Source: CAYWPG01 sp964460035 (GTDB lineage Bacteria > Pseudomonadota > Gammaproteobacteria > Nitrococcales > AK92). From it: a DNA stretch of 41,683 nucleotides. The notes beneath the pieces were generated by a model, which saw nothing but the letters and a program-made list of their open reading frames with translations, made no database searches and had not been told where the DNA came from. Both the position numbers and the translations under genes were made by a program. Of this stretch, positions 8,442 to 14,678 are shown piece after piece (position 1 is the first letter of the stretch; each line of letters begins with the position of its first letter). Location of the stretch: assembly GCA_964460035.1 (NCBI GenBank), contig CAYWPG010000035.1, positions 1 to 41,683 on the forward strand, written 5' to 3'.

Positions 8442-8990
8442 ATGGCGGTGACAAGGAGGTTCCTGTCGGGGGCCTGGCTGGCGGGATGCCTGCTGATGGG
8501 CGCGGCGCCTGCACAGGCTGCGGAGGTGACGGACGTCCTCGGGAACGTGCTCTACGTCTTCCTGCCAGCGGCAGCCTGGGCGTCGACGTATATGGACGAG
8601 GACAACCAGGGGCGGCGTCAGTACTATCGGGCGCTGGGTTCCACCGTGGCGTTTACGCTGGGGGCGAACTATCTGGCGGACGAGGAAGGCCCGGATGGGC
8701 AGGATTATTCTTTCCCGTCCAGTCATGCCTCGGTGTCGTTTTCGGCAGCCTCGTTCGTGCAGCGGCGTTACGGATGGACCTATGCTTGGCCACTCTACGG
8801 CGCCGCGGCTTTCGTGGGCTGGAGCCGGGTGGAGGACGATGCCAACGAGTGGCGCGATGTGCTCGTTGGGGCGGCGATCGGGCTTGGTTTCACTTATCTG
8901 TTTGTGGAGCCGCGGCCCGATGACGATGTGCGGGTGAGCCTGCAAGGCGGGCGCGGGGACTACTGGGTTAACGTGGTGGTGCGCTGGTGA
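8442..8990 (+). CDS. Secreted PAP2-like protein lacking catalytic residues
   Basis: The protein has 182 residues from the ATG at 8442, preceded by a run of six G. An ATG at 8430 is also in frame but spoils the signal peptide. Residues 1-26 form a signal peptide ending AQA, so the mature protein is periplasmic or membrane-bound. The body matches small PAP2 (type 2 phosphatidic acid phosphatase) proteins: FPSSH at 91-95, and SRVEDDANEWRD at 128-139, which aligns with motif SRx5Hx3D. The catalytic His of that motif is Asn135. The Lys and Arg of motif 1 (KxxxxxxRP) align with Asn and Gly in NYLADEEGP. Family knowledge says these residues bind and attack the phosphate, so the protein is probably not an active phosphatase. 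Its role is unknown; it lies between manB and ugd. Confidence 0.75.
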   Translation: MAVTRRFLSGAWLAGCLLMGAAPAQAAEVTDVLGNVLYVFLPAAAWASTYMDEDNQGRRQYYRALGSTVAFTLGANYLADEEGPDGQDYSFPSSHASVSFSAASFVQRRYGWTYAWPLYGAAAFVGWSRVEDDANEWRDVLVGAAIGLGFTYLFVEPRPDDDVRVSLQGGRGDYWVNVVVRW

Positions 8991-9135
8991 TTCGGCGCGC
9001 TGCCGTTGGATGTTGTAGCAGGCTGGGGGAAAGCCGTTTTCGCAAGCTTGCTGGCTCGCAGAGCTGTGGGTGCCGGTTGCGGAAGGCTAACCGCAGGTAA
9101 GCGGCGGATTTTTTCGAGACTAGCGGAAGACAGAA

Positions 9136-10512
9136 ATGAAGATAACGATCTTTGGCACCGGCTACGTTGGCCTTGTAACCGGGACGTGCTTTGCGGAAGT
9201 GGGTAACGATGTGGTGTGCGTCGATGTGGACGCCGCCAAGATCGAGCGCCTGAACAACGGCGAGGTGCCCATCTACGAGCCGGGACTGGAAGAGCTGGTC
9301 GAGCGCAACCGCAAGGCGGGCCGCCTGCGCTTTACCACCGACGCCAAGGAAGGGGTGGAGCATGGCGTGTTCCAGTTCATCGCGGTGGGCACGCCGCCGG
9401 ATGAGGACGGCTCGGCGGATCTGCAGTATGTGCTGGCGGTTGCCGGCACCATTGCCGAGCACATGAATGATTACAAGGTCATCGTCGACAAGTCGACGGT
9501 GCCGGTAGGCACGGCCGACAAGGTGCGTGCGCGTGTGGCTGAAGGGCTGGCCGCGCGCGGGGTAAGTATCGAGTATGACGTGGTCTCTAATCCTGAATTC
9601 CTTAAGGAAGGCGCGGCGGTCAAGGACTTCATGAAGCCGGACCGTATCGTGGTGGGCACCGACAACCCGCGTACCGCCGAATTGCTGCGCGTGTTGTACG
9701 CGCCTTTCAATCGTAATCATGACCGCCTGATCGCCATGGATGTGCGCTCGGCCGAGCTCACCAAGTATGCGGCTAACGCCATGTTGGCGACCAAGATCAG
9801 TTTCATGAACGAGCTGGCGAACCTGGCCGAGCGGCTGGGGGCCGATATCGAGCATGTGCGCATCGGCATAGGCTCGGATCCTCGTATCGGCTATCACTTC
9901 ATTTATCCCGGCTGCGGCTACGGCGGCTCCTGCTTCCCCAAGGACGTGCAGGCGCTGGCCCGCACGGCCCAGGAGGTGGGGTACGACGCGCAGCTGCTGC
10001 GTGCAGTAGAGGCTGTGAACAACCGGCAGAAGGAGCGCTTGTTCGAGAAGATCAAGAAGCACTTCGGCGATCTGCAAGGACGCACCATTGCTTTGTGGGG
10101 GCTCGCGTTCAAGCCGGAAACGGACGACATGCGCGAGGCGCCCAGCCGCAGGCTGATGGAAGCGTTGTGGGAAGCCGGGGCTTCGGTCCAGGCCTACGAT
10201 CCGGAAGCGATGAACGAGGCGCGCCGTATCTACGGCGAGCGGCCGGATCTGAAGCTGTGCGCCAGCCCCGAGCAGGCCCTGGAAGGGGCGGATGCGCTGG
10301 CCATCGTCACCGAGTGGCACGTTTTCCGCAGTCCCGACTACGACGGCATCAAGAAGCGGCTCAAGCAGCCGGTGATCTTCGACGGTCGTAACCTGTACGA
10401 TCCGGCGCAGCTGGCCGCTCTGGGCTTCCGCTACTACGCCATCGGCCGTCCCAGCTGGGAGCCCGGCACTGGCAACGGGAGCGTGCAGCTGACGGCTATC
10501 TCGGGAGCCTGA
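9136..10512 (+). CDS. ugd: UDP-glucose 6-dehydrogenase
   Basis: This 458-residue cytoplasmic enzyme oxidises UDP-glucose to UDP-glucuronate with two NAD+. The N-terminal Rossmann motif GTGYVG is at 7-12, DKSTVPVGT at 118-126, and the substrate-binding SAELTKYAANAMLATK stretch at 205-220 (Lys210, Asn214, Lys220). The catalytic Cys266 is in GCGYGGSCFPKD. A C-terminal UDP-binding domain carries WGLAFKPETDDMREAPS. The length is that of the standard bacterial enzyme. The start MKITIFGTGYVG is the family start. It uses the product of galU. UDP-glucuronate suggests an acidic exopolysaccharide or a pentose-derived sugar. A cluster of REP-like repeats follows the gene. Confidence 0.96.
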   Translation: MKITIFGTGYVGLVTGTCFAEVGNDVVCVDVDAAKIERLNNGEVPIYEPGLEELVERNRKAGRLRFTTDAKEGVEHGVFQFIAVGTPPDEDGSADLQYVLAVAGTIAEHMNDYKVIVDKSTVPVGTADKVRARVAEGLAARGVSIEYDVVSNPEFLKEGAAVKDFMKPDRIVVGTDNPRTAELLRVLYAPFNRNHDRLIAMDVRSAELTKYAANAMLATKISFMNELANLAERLGADIEHVRIGIGSDPRIGYHFIYPGCGYGGSCFPKDVQALARTAQEVGYDAQLLRAVEAVNNRQKERLFEKIKKHFGDLQGRTIALWGLAFKPETDDMREAPSRRLMEALWEAGASVQAYDPEAMNEARRIYGERPDLKLCASPEQALEGADALAIVTEWHVFRSPDYDGIKKRLKQPVIFDGRNLYDPAQLAALGFRYYAIGRPSWEPGTGNGSVQLTAISGA

Positions 10513-10884
10513 GGCAATTCGTGGCGAGGGCGCGGCTCCCACGGAGTACTACTCCCACCGGTGGGGCTGGACTCTGGGGGTGCTCCCTGCGCGCGACGGG
10601 CTTTTCCAGCGTCCGTGGGTGGGCAGGGATGCGCGCTAGGGGGCCGTTCCTACACGGAGGCTCCCCCACCGGTCTGTGAAAGTGCCCCCGCAGGAACGGC
10701 GCCTGAGCGCGAAGCCTCTCTGTAGTCAGCCGCTGCAGGGTGATTGGCAGCGAAGTCGCGCCGCTTCGTTGCACCGGCGCAAGCCGCGTTGCCGCGAGAG
10801 CTTGACGGCGCGCCATGCCAGCACAACCTAAAGAACAACATCTTGTAGATGCCGGCTGCCGCCGTTCGTGACACCAGGGCGAAC
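10513..10884. other. Intergenic region with no gene recognised
   Basis: These 372 bases between ugd and manC are largely made of REP-like repeat units (10519-10725, listed separately). The last 150 bases probably hold the manC promoter and leader, but no clear motif could be assigned. An ATG at 10849 is in frame with manC but adds only residues that do not look like the family N-terminus. Confidence 0.55.
10519..10725. repeat. Cluster of REP-like repeats after ugd
   Basis: At least four related units are packed here. The palindromic unit at 10520-10541 begins GTGGCGAGGG and ends CTCCCAC. The unit at 10577-10607 contains CTCCCTGCGCGCGACGGGCT and matches 2483-2510. GGGGGCCGTTCCTAC is at about 10639-10653. 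Another unit at 10693-10725 carries GGCGCCTGAGCGCGAAGCC and ends in TGTAG. The two GGAACGGC-type pieces are in opposite orientation, as in paired REP (BIME) arrangements. Confidence 0.5.
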
Positions 10885-12306
10885 ATGAGGACTGTCCGCA
10901 TGCTGACGCCGCTCATCCTTTCCGGGGGCTCGGGTACACGGTTGTGGCCGTTGTCGCGCGAGCACTATCCCAAGCAGTTTCTGCCCCTCAATGGCGAGGG
11001 CAGTCTGTTCCAGGACACGCTGGCCCGCCTGGATGCTCTGCCGCAGGCGGGAGCGCCGCTGGTGGTATGCAACCAGGCGCACCGCTTCATGGTTGCCCAG
11101 CAGCTGCAGGAGCAGGGCAGAGAGGCCGCAGCGATACTGCTCGAGCCGGTTGGGCGCAATACGGCACCGGCCGTGGCCATCGGCGCGCTCAAAGCGCTGC
11201 ATACGGACCCTGCTGCCATTTTGCTGGTAATGCCCGCCGATCATGTGATTCGCGATCTGGAGCGTTTCGCGGCGGCAGTGGCCGAGGGCCAGCGGGCCGC
11301 GGCCGAGGGCGCACTGGTTACCTTCGGTATCGTTCCGACCCGGCCGGAAACCGGGTACGGCTACATCAAGAGCGATGGCGCGCAGAACGCCGTGCAGCTC
11401 GTCGAGCGCTTTGTGGAGAAGCCAGATCTTGCCACCGCCGAGGAGTATGTGCGCTCCGGCGATTACTACTGGAACAGCGGCATATTCATGTTCCGTGCCG
11501 ACCGTTACCTGGAGGTGCTGGAAGAGTACGAGCCGGCGATGGTCGACGCCTGCCGTCGGGCCCTGGCGGCGGCGAAGCAGGACTTGGATTTCATTCGCCT
11601 GGACGAGGCCGCGTTCGCGCAAAGCCCGGACAACTCCATCGACTATGCCGTCATGGAGCGTACGCGCGACGCGGTGGTGGTGCCCATGGACGTGGGCTGG
11701 AGCGATCTGGGCTCCTGGGCGGCGCTGCAAGAGGTAAGCGAGCCGGGCCCGGAGGGCAACGTGCTCATTGGCGATGTGCTGACCGAGGATACACGCGACT
11801 GCTATGTGCGCGCCGAAAACCGCTTGGTGGCCACCGTGGGCCTGAAGAGCACGGTAGTGGTGGAAACCGCCGACGCCGTGCTTGTGGCCGATCGCGAGCG
11901 GGTACAGGACGTCAAGGCCATAGTGCAGCGCCTGCAGGCGCAAGGGCGCGAGGAAAGCGCCAACCACCGGCGTGTGTATCGCCCCTGGGGTTCTTACGAG
12001 GGCATTGCGCAGGCCGAACGCTTTCAGGTCAAGCGTATCGTGGTCAATCCCGGGCAGCAGCTGAGCTTGCAGATGCACCATCACCGCGCGGAGCATTGGA
12101 TAGTGGTGCGCGGCACGGCCAAGGTGGAGTGCGGCGATAAGACCTTTCTGCTCTCCGAGGACCAGTCCACCTATATTCCGTTGGGCACGACGCATCGCTT
12201 GAGCAACCCCGGGGTGATCCCCTTGGAGCTGATCGAAGTGCAGACCGGGGCGTACCTGGGGGAGGACGATATCGTCCGCTTCGAGGATACCTACGGGCGG
12301 GTCTAG
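10885..12306 (+). CDS. manC: Mannose-1-phosphate guanylyltransferase / mannose-6-phosphate isomerase (ManC/AlgA type)
   Basis: This bifunctional enzyme has 473 residues from the ATG at 10885, which is preceded by AGGGCG at good spacing. An ATG at 10900 is also possible. The N-terminal GDP-mannose pyrophosphorylase domain carries LSGGSGTRLWPLSREHYPKQ and later FVEKPDL and YYWNSGIFMF. The C-terminal cupin-type isomerase domain begins at YRPWGSYEG and carries the metal-site region QLSLQMHHHRAEHWIVV, then EDQSTYIPLGTTHRLSNPG. This arrangement and length match ManC/CpsB/AlgA. It turns fructose-6-phosphate and mannose-1-phosphate into GDP-mannose together with ManB (6975-8333). It is the last of the sugar-nucleotide genes. 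A 262-base gap without a recognised feature separates it from the tRNA. Confidence 0.94.
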   Translation: MRTVRMLTPLILSGGSGTRLWPLSREHYPKQFLPLNGEGSLFQDTLARLDALPQAGAPLVVCNQAHRFMVAQQLQEQGREAAAILLEPVGRNTAPAVAIGALKALHTDPAAILLVMPADHVIRDLERFAAAVAEGQRAAAEGALVTFGIVPTRPETGYGYIKSDGAQNAVQLVERFVEKPDLATAEEYVRSGDYYWNSGIFMFRADRYLEVLEEYEPAMVDACRRALAAAKQDLDFIRLDEAAFAQSPDNSIDYAVMERTRDAVVVPMDVGWSDLGSWAALQEVSEPGPEGNVLIGDVLTEDTRDCYVRAENRLVATVGLKSTVVVETADAVLVADRERVQDVKAIVQRLQAQGREESANHRRVYRPWGSYEGIAQAERFQVKRIVVNPGQQLSLQMHHHRAEHWIVVRGTAKVECGDKTFLLSEDQSTYIPLGTTHRLSNPGVIPLELIEVQTGAYLGEDDIVRFEDTYGRV

Positions 12307-12568
12307 GGTGGTTTGCCAGGGCATTGCAGGGCCTGTGTTAACCCTCGATCCGCTGCGCTCACAAGTCCTTCGCGCCCAGGAGGGGGGCGCAGTGGCTTGT
12401 TCCTCGGTCGGTGGGAAGAGTCTTCGCTGGGCGCGGAGCCCTCGCCGCGAACGCTCGCACACATTCGCTGCGCGGGGCGGTCTTCTGCGCAAGATCAGTA
12501 ATAGCGGATGATGCCCTTGACAGCGATGGGGCTCCATAAGACAATTTGCGCCCTACCAACCTGATATC

Positions 12569-12645
12569 GGCTACGTAGCTCAGTCGGTTAGAGCACAGCA
12601 CTCATAATGCTGGGGTCGGTGGTTCAAGTCCACCCGTAGCCACCA
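12569..12645 (+). tRNA. tRNA-Met (CAT anticodon), elongator type
   Basis: All four arms fold. The acceptor is GGCTACG (12569-12575) with CGTAGCC (12635-12641), followed by A and an encoded CCA. The D arm is GCTC/GAGC. The anticodon arm is CAGCA-CTCATAA-TGCTG, giving CAT. The T arm is GGTGG/CCACC with a TTCAAGT loop. The acceptor and anticodon stems closely match the enteric elongator tRNA-Met. It is not initiator tRNA, because position 1 pairs and the GGG/CCC anticodon stem is absent. The tRNA stands alone; no integrase or attachment-site repeat was seen beside it. Confidence 0.95.
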
Positions 12646-12680
12646 TACGCCTCTCGCCTAGTTGGTCCGATCCGCGTCGG

Positions 12681-13856
12681 TCAGCGCGCGGAGAAGAGTT
12701 CGTAGAGCGCCCACTTGAGCCTGCCGAAGGCTCCGCTTCCCGGGAGTTCGCTGCCTTTCCCTGCCCAGGTCAGCACAGCGCCGCGCTCGTCCACCATCAC
12801 GAAAGCGCTTACGCCCCATATGTTGCCCGCTTGGGCGAAGACCAGCGGGTGGGCCGCGTTGCGCTGCATGGGGTACATCGAGTAGTAGAAGCAGCTGTCC
12901 AGCACCTCTGGACGGCACCCGTGCGCTTCCAGATCGAGCTGGAACAGCGGCGCGAGCAGGTCCTTGTGGTCGAAGACCAGCTGCGAGAACGCGCGCGCCG
13001 TGCCGACCAAGGAGATTGCCGCCGAGGAGGCGACGAAGTCGTAGTAGTTCGGGTATAGCGGCCCGTGGAAGCCGGTGTTGCGGTAGTCGTAGTCGACTTC
13101 TCGGGGCAGGAAGGGACCGTCCATGAATTGCAGATCGTAGGCCGACAGCCCGAGAAGCTCATTAACGGCCGAGCGGTAATCGGAGCCTTGCGCGGCGCCG
13201 AGTATCTCGCCCAGCAAGCAGTAGTTCAGATTGCCGTAGGCGGAACGTGCTCCGGGAGCGAAGTCGAGGCGGGTCGCGTACAGCTGCTCGATCCGGTAGG
13301 GACACCACGGCTTTACGTCCATGAGGAACATGGGGTCGGGCGTGCGCAGGCGATCGAAGCCGGCGGTGTGGCGGTGCAAATGCTCCAGGCGCAGCGACAG
13401 CACGCGCGGGTCGCGTGGGGTGTCCTCGGGTGGGAAGTAGTCGGCGACGTAGGTTGTATCGTCCAGCTTGCCATCTCGCGCCAGACGCGCATAGGCCAGC
13501 GAAGTCGCGACCTTAGTCAGGCTTCCCAGGCGAAAGTATGCGTCCGCCCCGATGCGCTCGCTGATTAACGGGTAGCCGTACCAGCCCATTTGGCAGTGAT
13601 GCCCGCGTCCGTGCTCGTCGATAAAAGCGAGCTGGCCGCCGGCGGAAAATTCCGTGCTATGTCCGAGCGCCTTGGCCATCCACGCGGGAGCTCCACTGGA
13701 GCAGCTAATAGTGGCTTTGGCAGCCAGCGCTTCGGCGGGAAAGATAAACTGCAGCAGGCGCAGGCGGTCGGCAATGGCGAAATGGGAAATAACCGCAATA
13801 GCGGCTATGAGGGCAAGCAAGAGTACCAGGTCTAGAAACCGGCGCGGGCTGAGCAT
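12681..13856 (-). CDS. Membrane-anchored serine hydrolase, beta-lactamase/PBP-like (class C fold)
   Basis: The protein has 391 residues with one N-terminal hydrophobic helix (about 8-28) and no clear signal cleavage site, so it is probably anchored with the domain outside. It carries the serine beta-lactamase/esterase signatures: SLTK at 112-115 (SxxK, nucleophile Ser112), LEHLHRHTAGFDR at 157-169 (the family's LLxHTSG element), and YGN at 207-209 (YxN). Conserved NLNYCLLGEIL follows. The KTG-like third motif is unclear; QAGNIWG near 345 may stand for it. Such proteins include D-Ala-D-Ala carboxypeptidases, peptidases and esterases. The substrate is unknown and antibiotic resistance should not be assumed. 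It follows pilA on the same strand but is separated from it by a strong terminator, so it probably has its own promoter. Confidence 0.82.
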   Translation of the reverse strand: MLSPRRFLDLVLLLALIAAIAVISHFAIADRLRLLQFIFPAEALAAKATISCSSGAPAWMAKALGHSTEFSAGGQLAFIDEHGRGHHCQMGWYGYPLISERIGADAYFRLGSLTKVATSLAYARLARDGKLDDTTYVADYFPPEDTPRDPRVLSLRLEHLHRHTAGFDRLRTPDPMFLMDVKPWCPYRIEQLYATRLDFAPGARSAYGNLNYCLLGEILGAAQGSDYRSAVNELLGLSAYDLQFMDGPFLPREVDYDYRNTGFHGPLYPNYYDFVASSAAISLVGTARAFSQLVFDHKDLLAPLFQLDLEAHGCRPEVLDSCFYYSMYPMQRNAAHPLVFAQAGNIWGVSAFVMVDERGAVLTWAGKGSELPGSGAFGRLKWALYELFSAR

Positions 13857-13877
13857 GTGGGCCTAAGGCTTGCGCTA

Positions 13878-13910
13878 AAAGGAAATGCCGGGTGTGCCGG
13901 CATTTCCTTT
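13878..13910 (-). terminator. Intrinsic terminator of pilA
   Basis: A perfect 14-base inverted repeat is present. AAAGGAAATGCCGG (13878-13891) and CCGGCATTTCCTTT (13897-13910) are separated by 5 bases. Read on the minus strand the stem runs into CCTTTTAGC, giving a short U run, so it stops transcripts coming from pilA before the serine hydrolase gene. The A-rich left arm makes it partly bidirectional. Confidence 0.85.
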
Positions 13911-13936
13911 ATGTGTTTGGTATCGAGTGCGGCTAT

Positions 13937-14419
13937 TTACCCCGTCTGATCATCATCATCATCATCATCACCTTCACCCTTCACCCACTGCTCCACTGAC
14001 GTTACGTCCTTTGCGCAGCCGCTAGGCCGGTAACGCTCGTCTACGCCGGCGCCACATTGCCATTCCCCGTTATTGTTCCGCCCCCAAACCAGCTCCTTGC
14101 CAGTGATCGCTGTAGAGGCGTTCTGGCCAAACTTCGCNNNNNNNNNNNNNNNNNNNNNNNNNNNNNNNNNNNNNNNNNNNNNNNNNNNNNNNNNNNNNNN
14201 NNNNNNNNNNNNNNNNNNNNNNNNNNNNNNNNNNNNNCCCTCCATCATGCACGCCTCTACGGCAGTGCGCAGGGAGGCGAGTTCGCTCATGACGCGGCTG
14301 ACTTGGGCTCTTGTTATGTAGTTCTGATACTGCGGGATGGCCACGGCGGCGAGAATGCCGACGATCGCGACCACGATCATCAGTTCGATGAGCGTGAAGC
14401 CTTTCTGTGCGGATTTCAT
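13937..14419 (-). CDS. pilA: Type IV major pilin (PilA), interrupted by an assembly gap
   Basis: The N-terminus MKSAQKG|FTLIELMIVVAIVGILA is a class III prepilin leader of seven residues with Gly before the cleavage site, then Phe1 and Glu5 of the mature pilin and the long hydrophobic helix. The start at 14419 has GGGGGA six bases upstream; an earlier in-frame ATG at 14449 would give an over-long leader. A run of 100 N (14138-14237) removes the middle of the globular domain, so the nominal 160 residues are not the true length, although both sides stay in the same frame. The C-terminal part holds two Cys (WQCGAG and PSGCAK) that suit the pilin disulfide loop. The tail is GEGDDDDDDDQTG, with seven Asp encoded by seven GAT codons. 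Neighbours pilR and pilS and a sigma-54 promoter support its role as the structural pilin. Confidence 0.9.
   Translation of the reverse strand: MKSAQKGFTLIELMIVVAIVGILAAVAIPQYQNYITRAQVSRVMSELASLRTAVEACMMEXXXXXXXXXXXXXXXXXXXXXXXXXXXXXXXXXXAKFGQNASTAITGKELVWGRNNNGEWQCGAGVDERYRPSGCAKDVTSVEQWVKGEGDDDDDDDQTG
13949..13969 (-). repeat. Trinucleotide repeat (GAT)7 encoding poly-Asp in pilA
   Basis: Seven uninterrupted ATC units on the + strand read as seven GAT codons on the coding strand, near the pilin C-terminus. Perfect codon identity means that strand slippage could change the number of Asp residues without a frameshift. Confidence 0.95.
14138..14237. other. Assembly gap (100 N) inside pilA
   Basis: Exactly 100 unknown bases, a common placeholder length for a scaffold join of unknown size. 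The pilin frame is the same on both sides, but that happens by chance one time in three. Confidence 0.98.
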
Positions 14420-14508
14420 GAAATTCCCCCGTTGTAATGAGGCCTTCATTGGCCGGAGAAGTCATCTCTTAGTAACTCGCCCATGGGCGGTACGCGCATA
14501 AAGACTAA

Positions 14509-14523
14509 GCAGGTAGCGTGCCA
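14509..14523 (-). promoter_or_regulatory. Sigma-54 (RpoN) promoter of pilA
   Basis: On the minus strand the sequence reads TGGCACGCTACCTGC. The GG and GC dinucleotides of the -24/-12 elements are exactly 10 bases apart, as in the TGGCAC-N5-TTGC consensus; the only deviation is C for the first T of TTGC. Transcription would begin about 12 bases further on, leaving a leader of roughly 75 bases before the pilA ATG. The sigma-54 activator gene pilR lies immediately upstream, which fits known PilR/RpoN control of pilin genes. Confidence 0.8.
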
Positions 14524-14593
14524 ACCATATAAGTGCCTTGTGGGAAAACAAATTTGCCGATTTTCAGAGAAGTAGAAGAGGGAGGGATGCGTT

Positions 14594-14657
14594 TGTCGAG
14601 GAGGTAGATGACACAATGCGTCAGTTGGCGTTGAGGGGGTGACAAATTTTGTCACCC
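14594..14657. promoter_or_regulatory. Candidate PilR upstream activating sites
   Basis: A perfect 21-base palindrome lies at 14637-14657, with arms GGGTGACAAA and TTTGTCACCC around a single T. A looser TGAC-N7-GTCA pair is at 14609-14623 and a further TGTC at 14594-14597. They lie about 70-135 bases upstream of the -24 element, where sigma-54 activators bind. Known PilR sites are built on TGTC cores. The single-base spacer makes this a poor RNA hairpin, so a DNA-binding site is more likely than a terminator of pilR. Confidence 0.6.
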
Positions 14658-14678
14658 ACAGGGATTGCGCCGCTTGGT

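Noticed and set aside
8968..12537. Long minus-strand frames opposite ugd and manC
   Set aside because: Same reason: both are shadows of well-recognised enzymes and carry no family motifs.
12569..12680. Integration site at the tRNA-Met gene
   Set aside because: No integrase, no duplicated tRNA 3' end and no change to mobile gene content are seen next to it.
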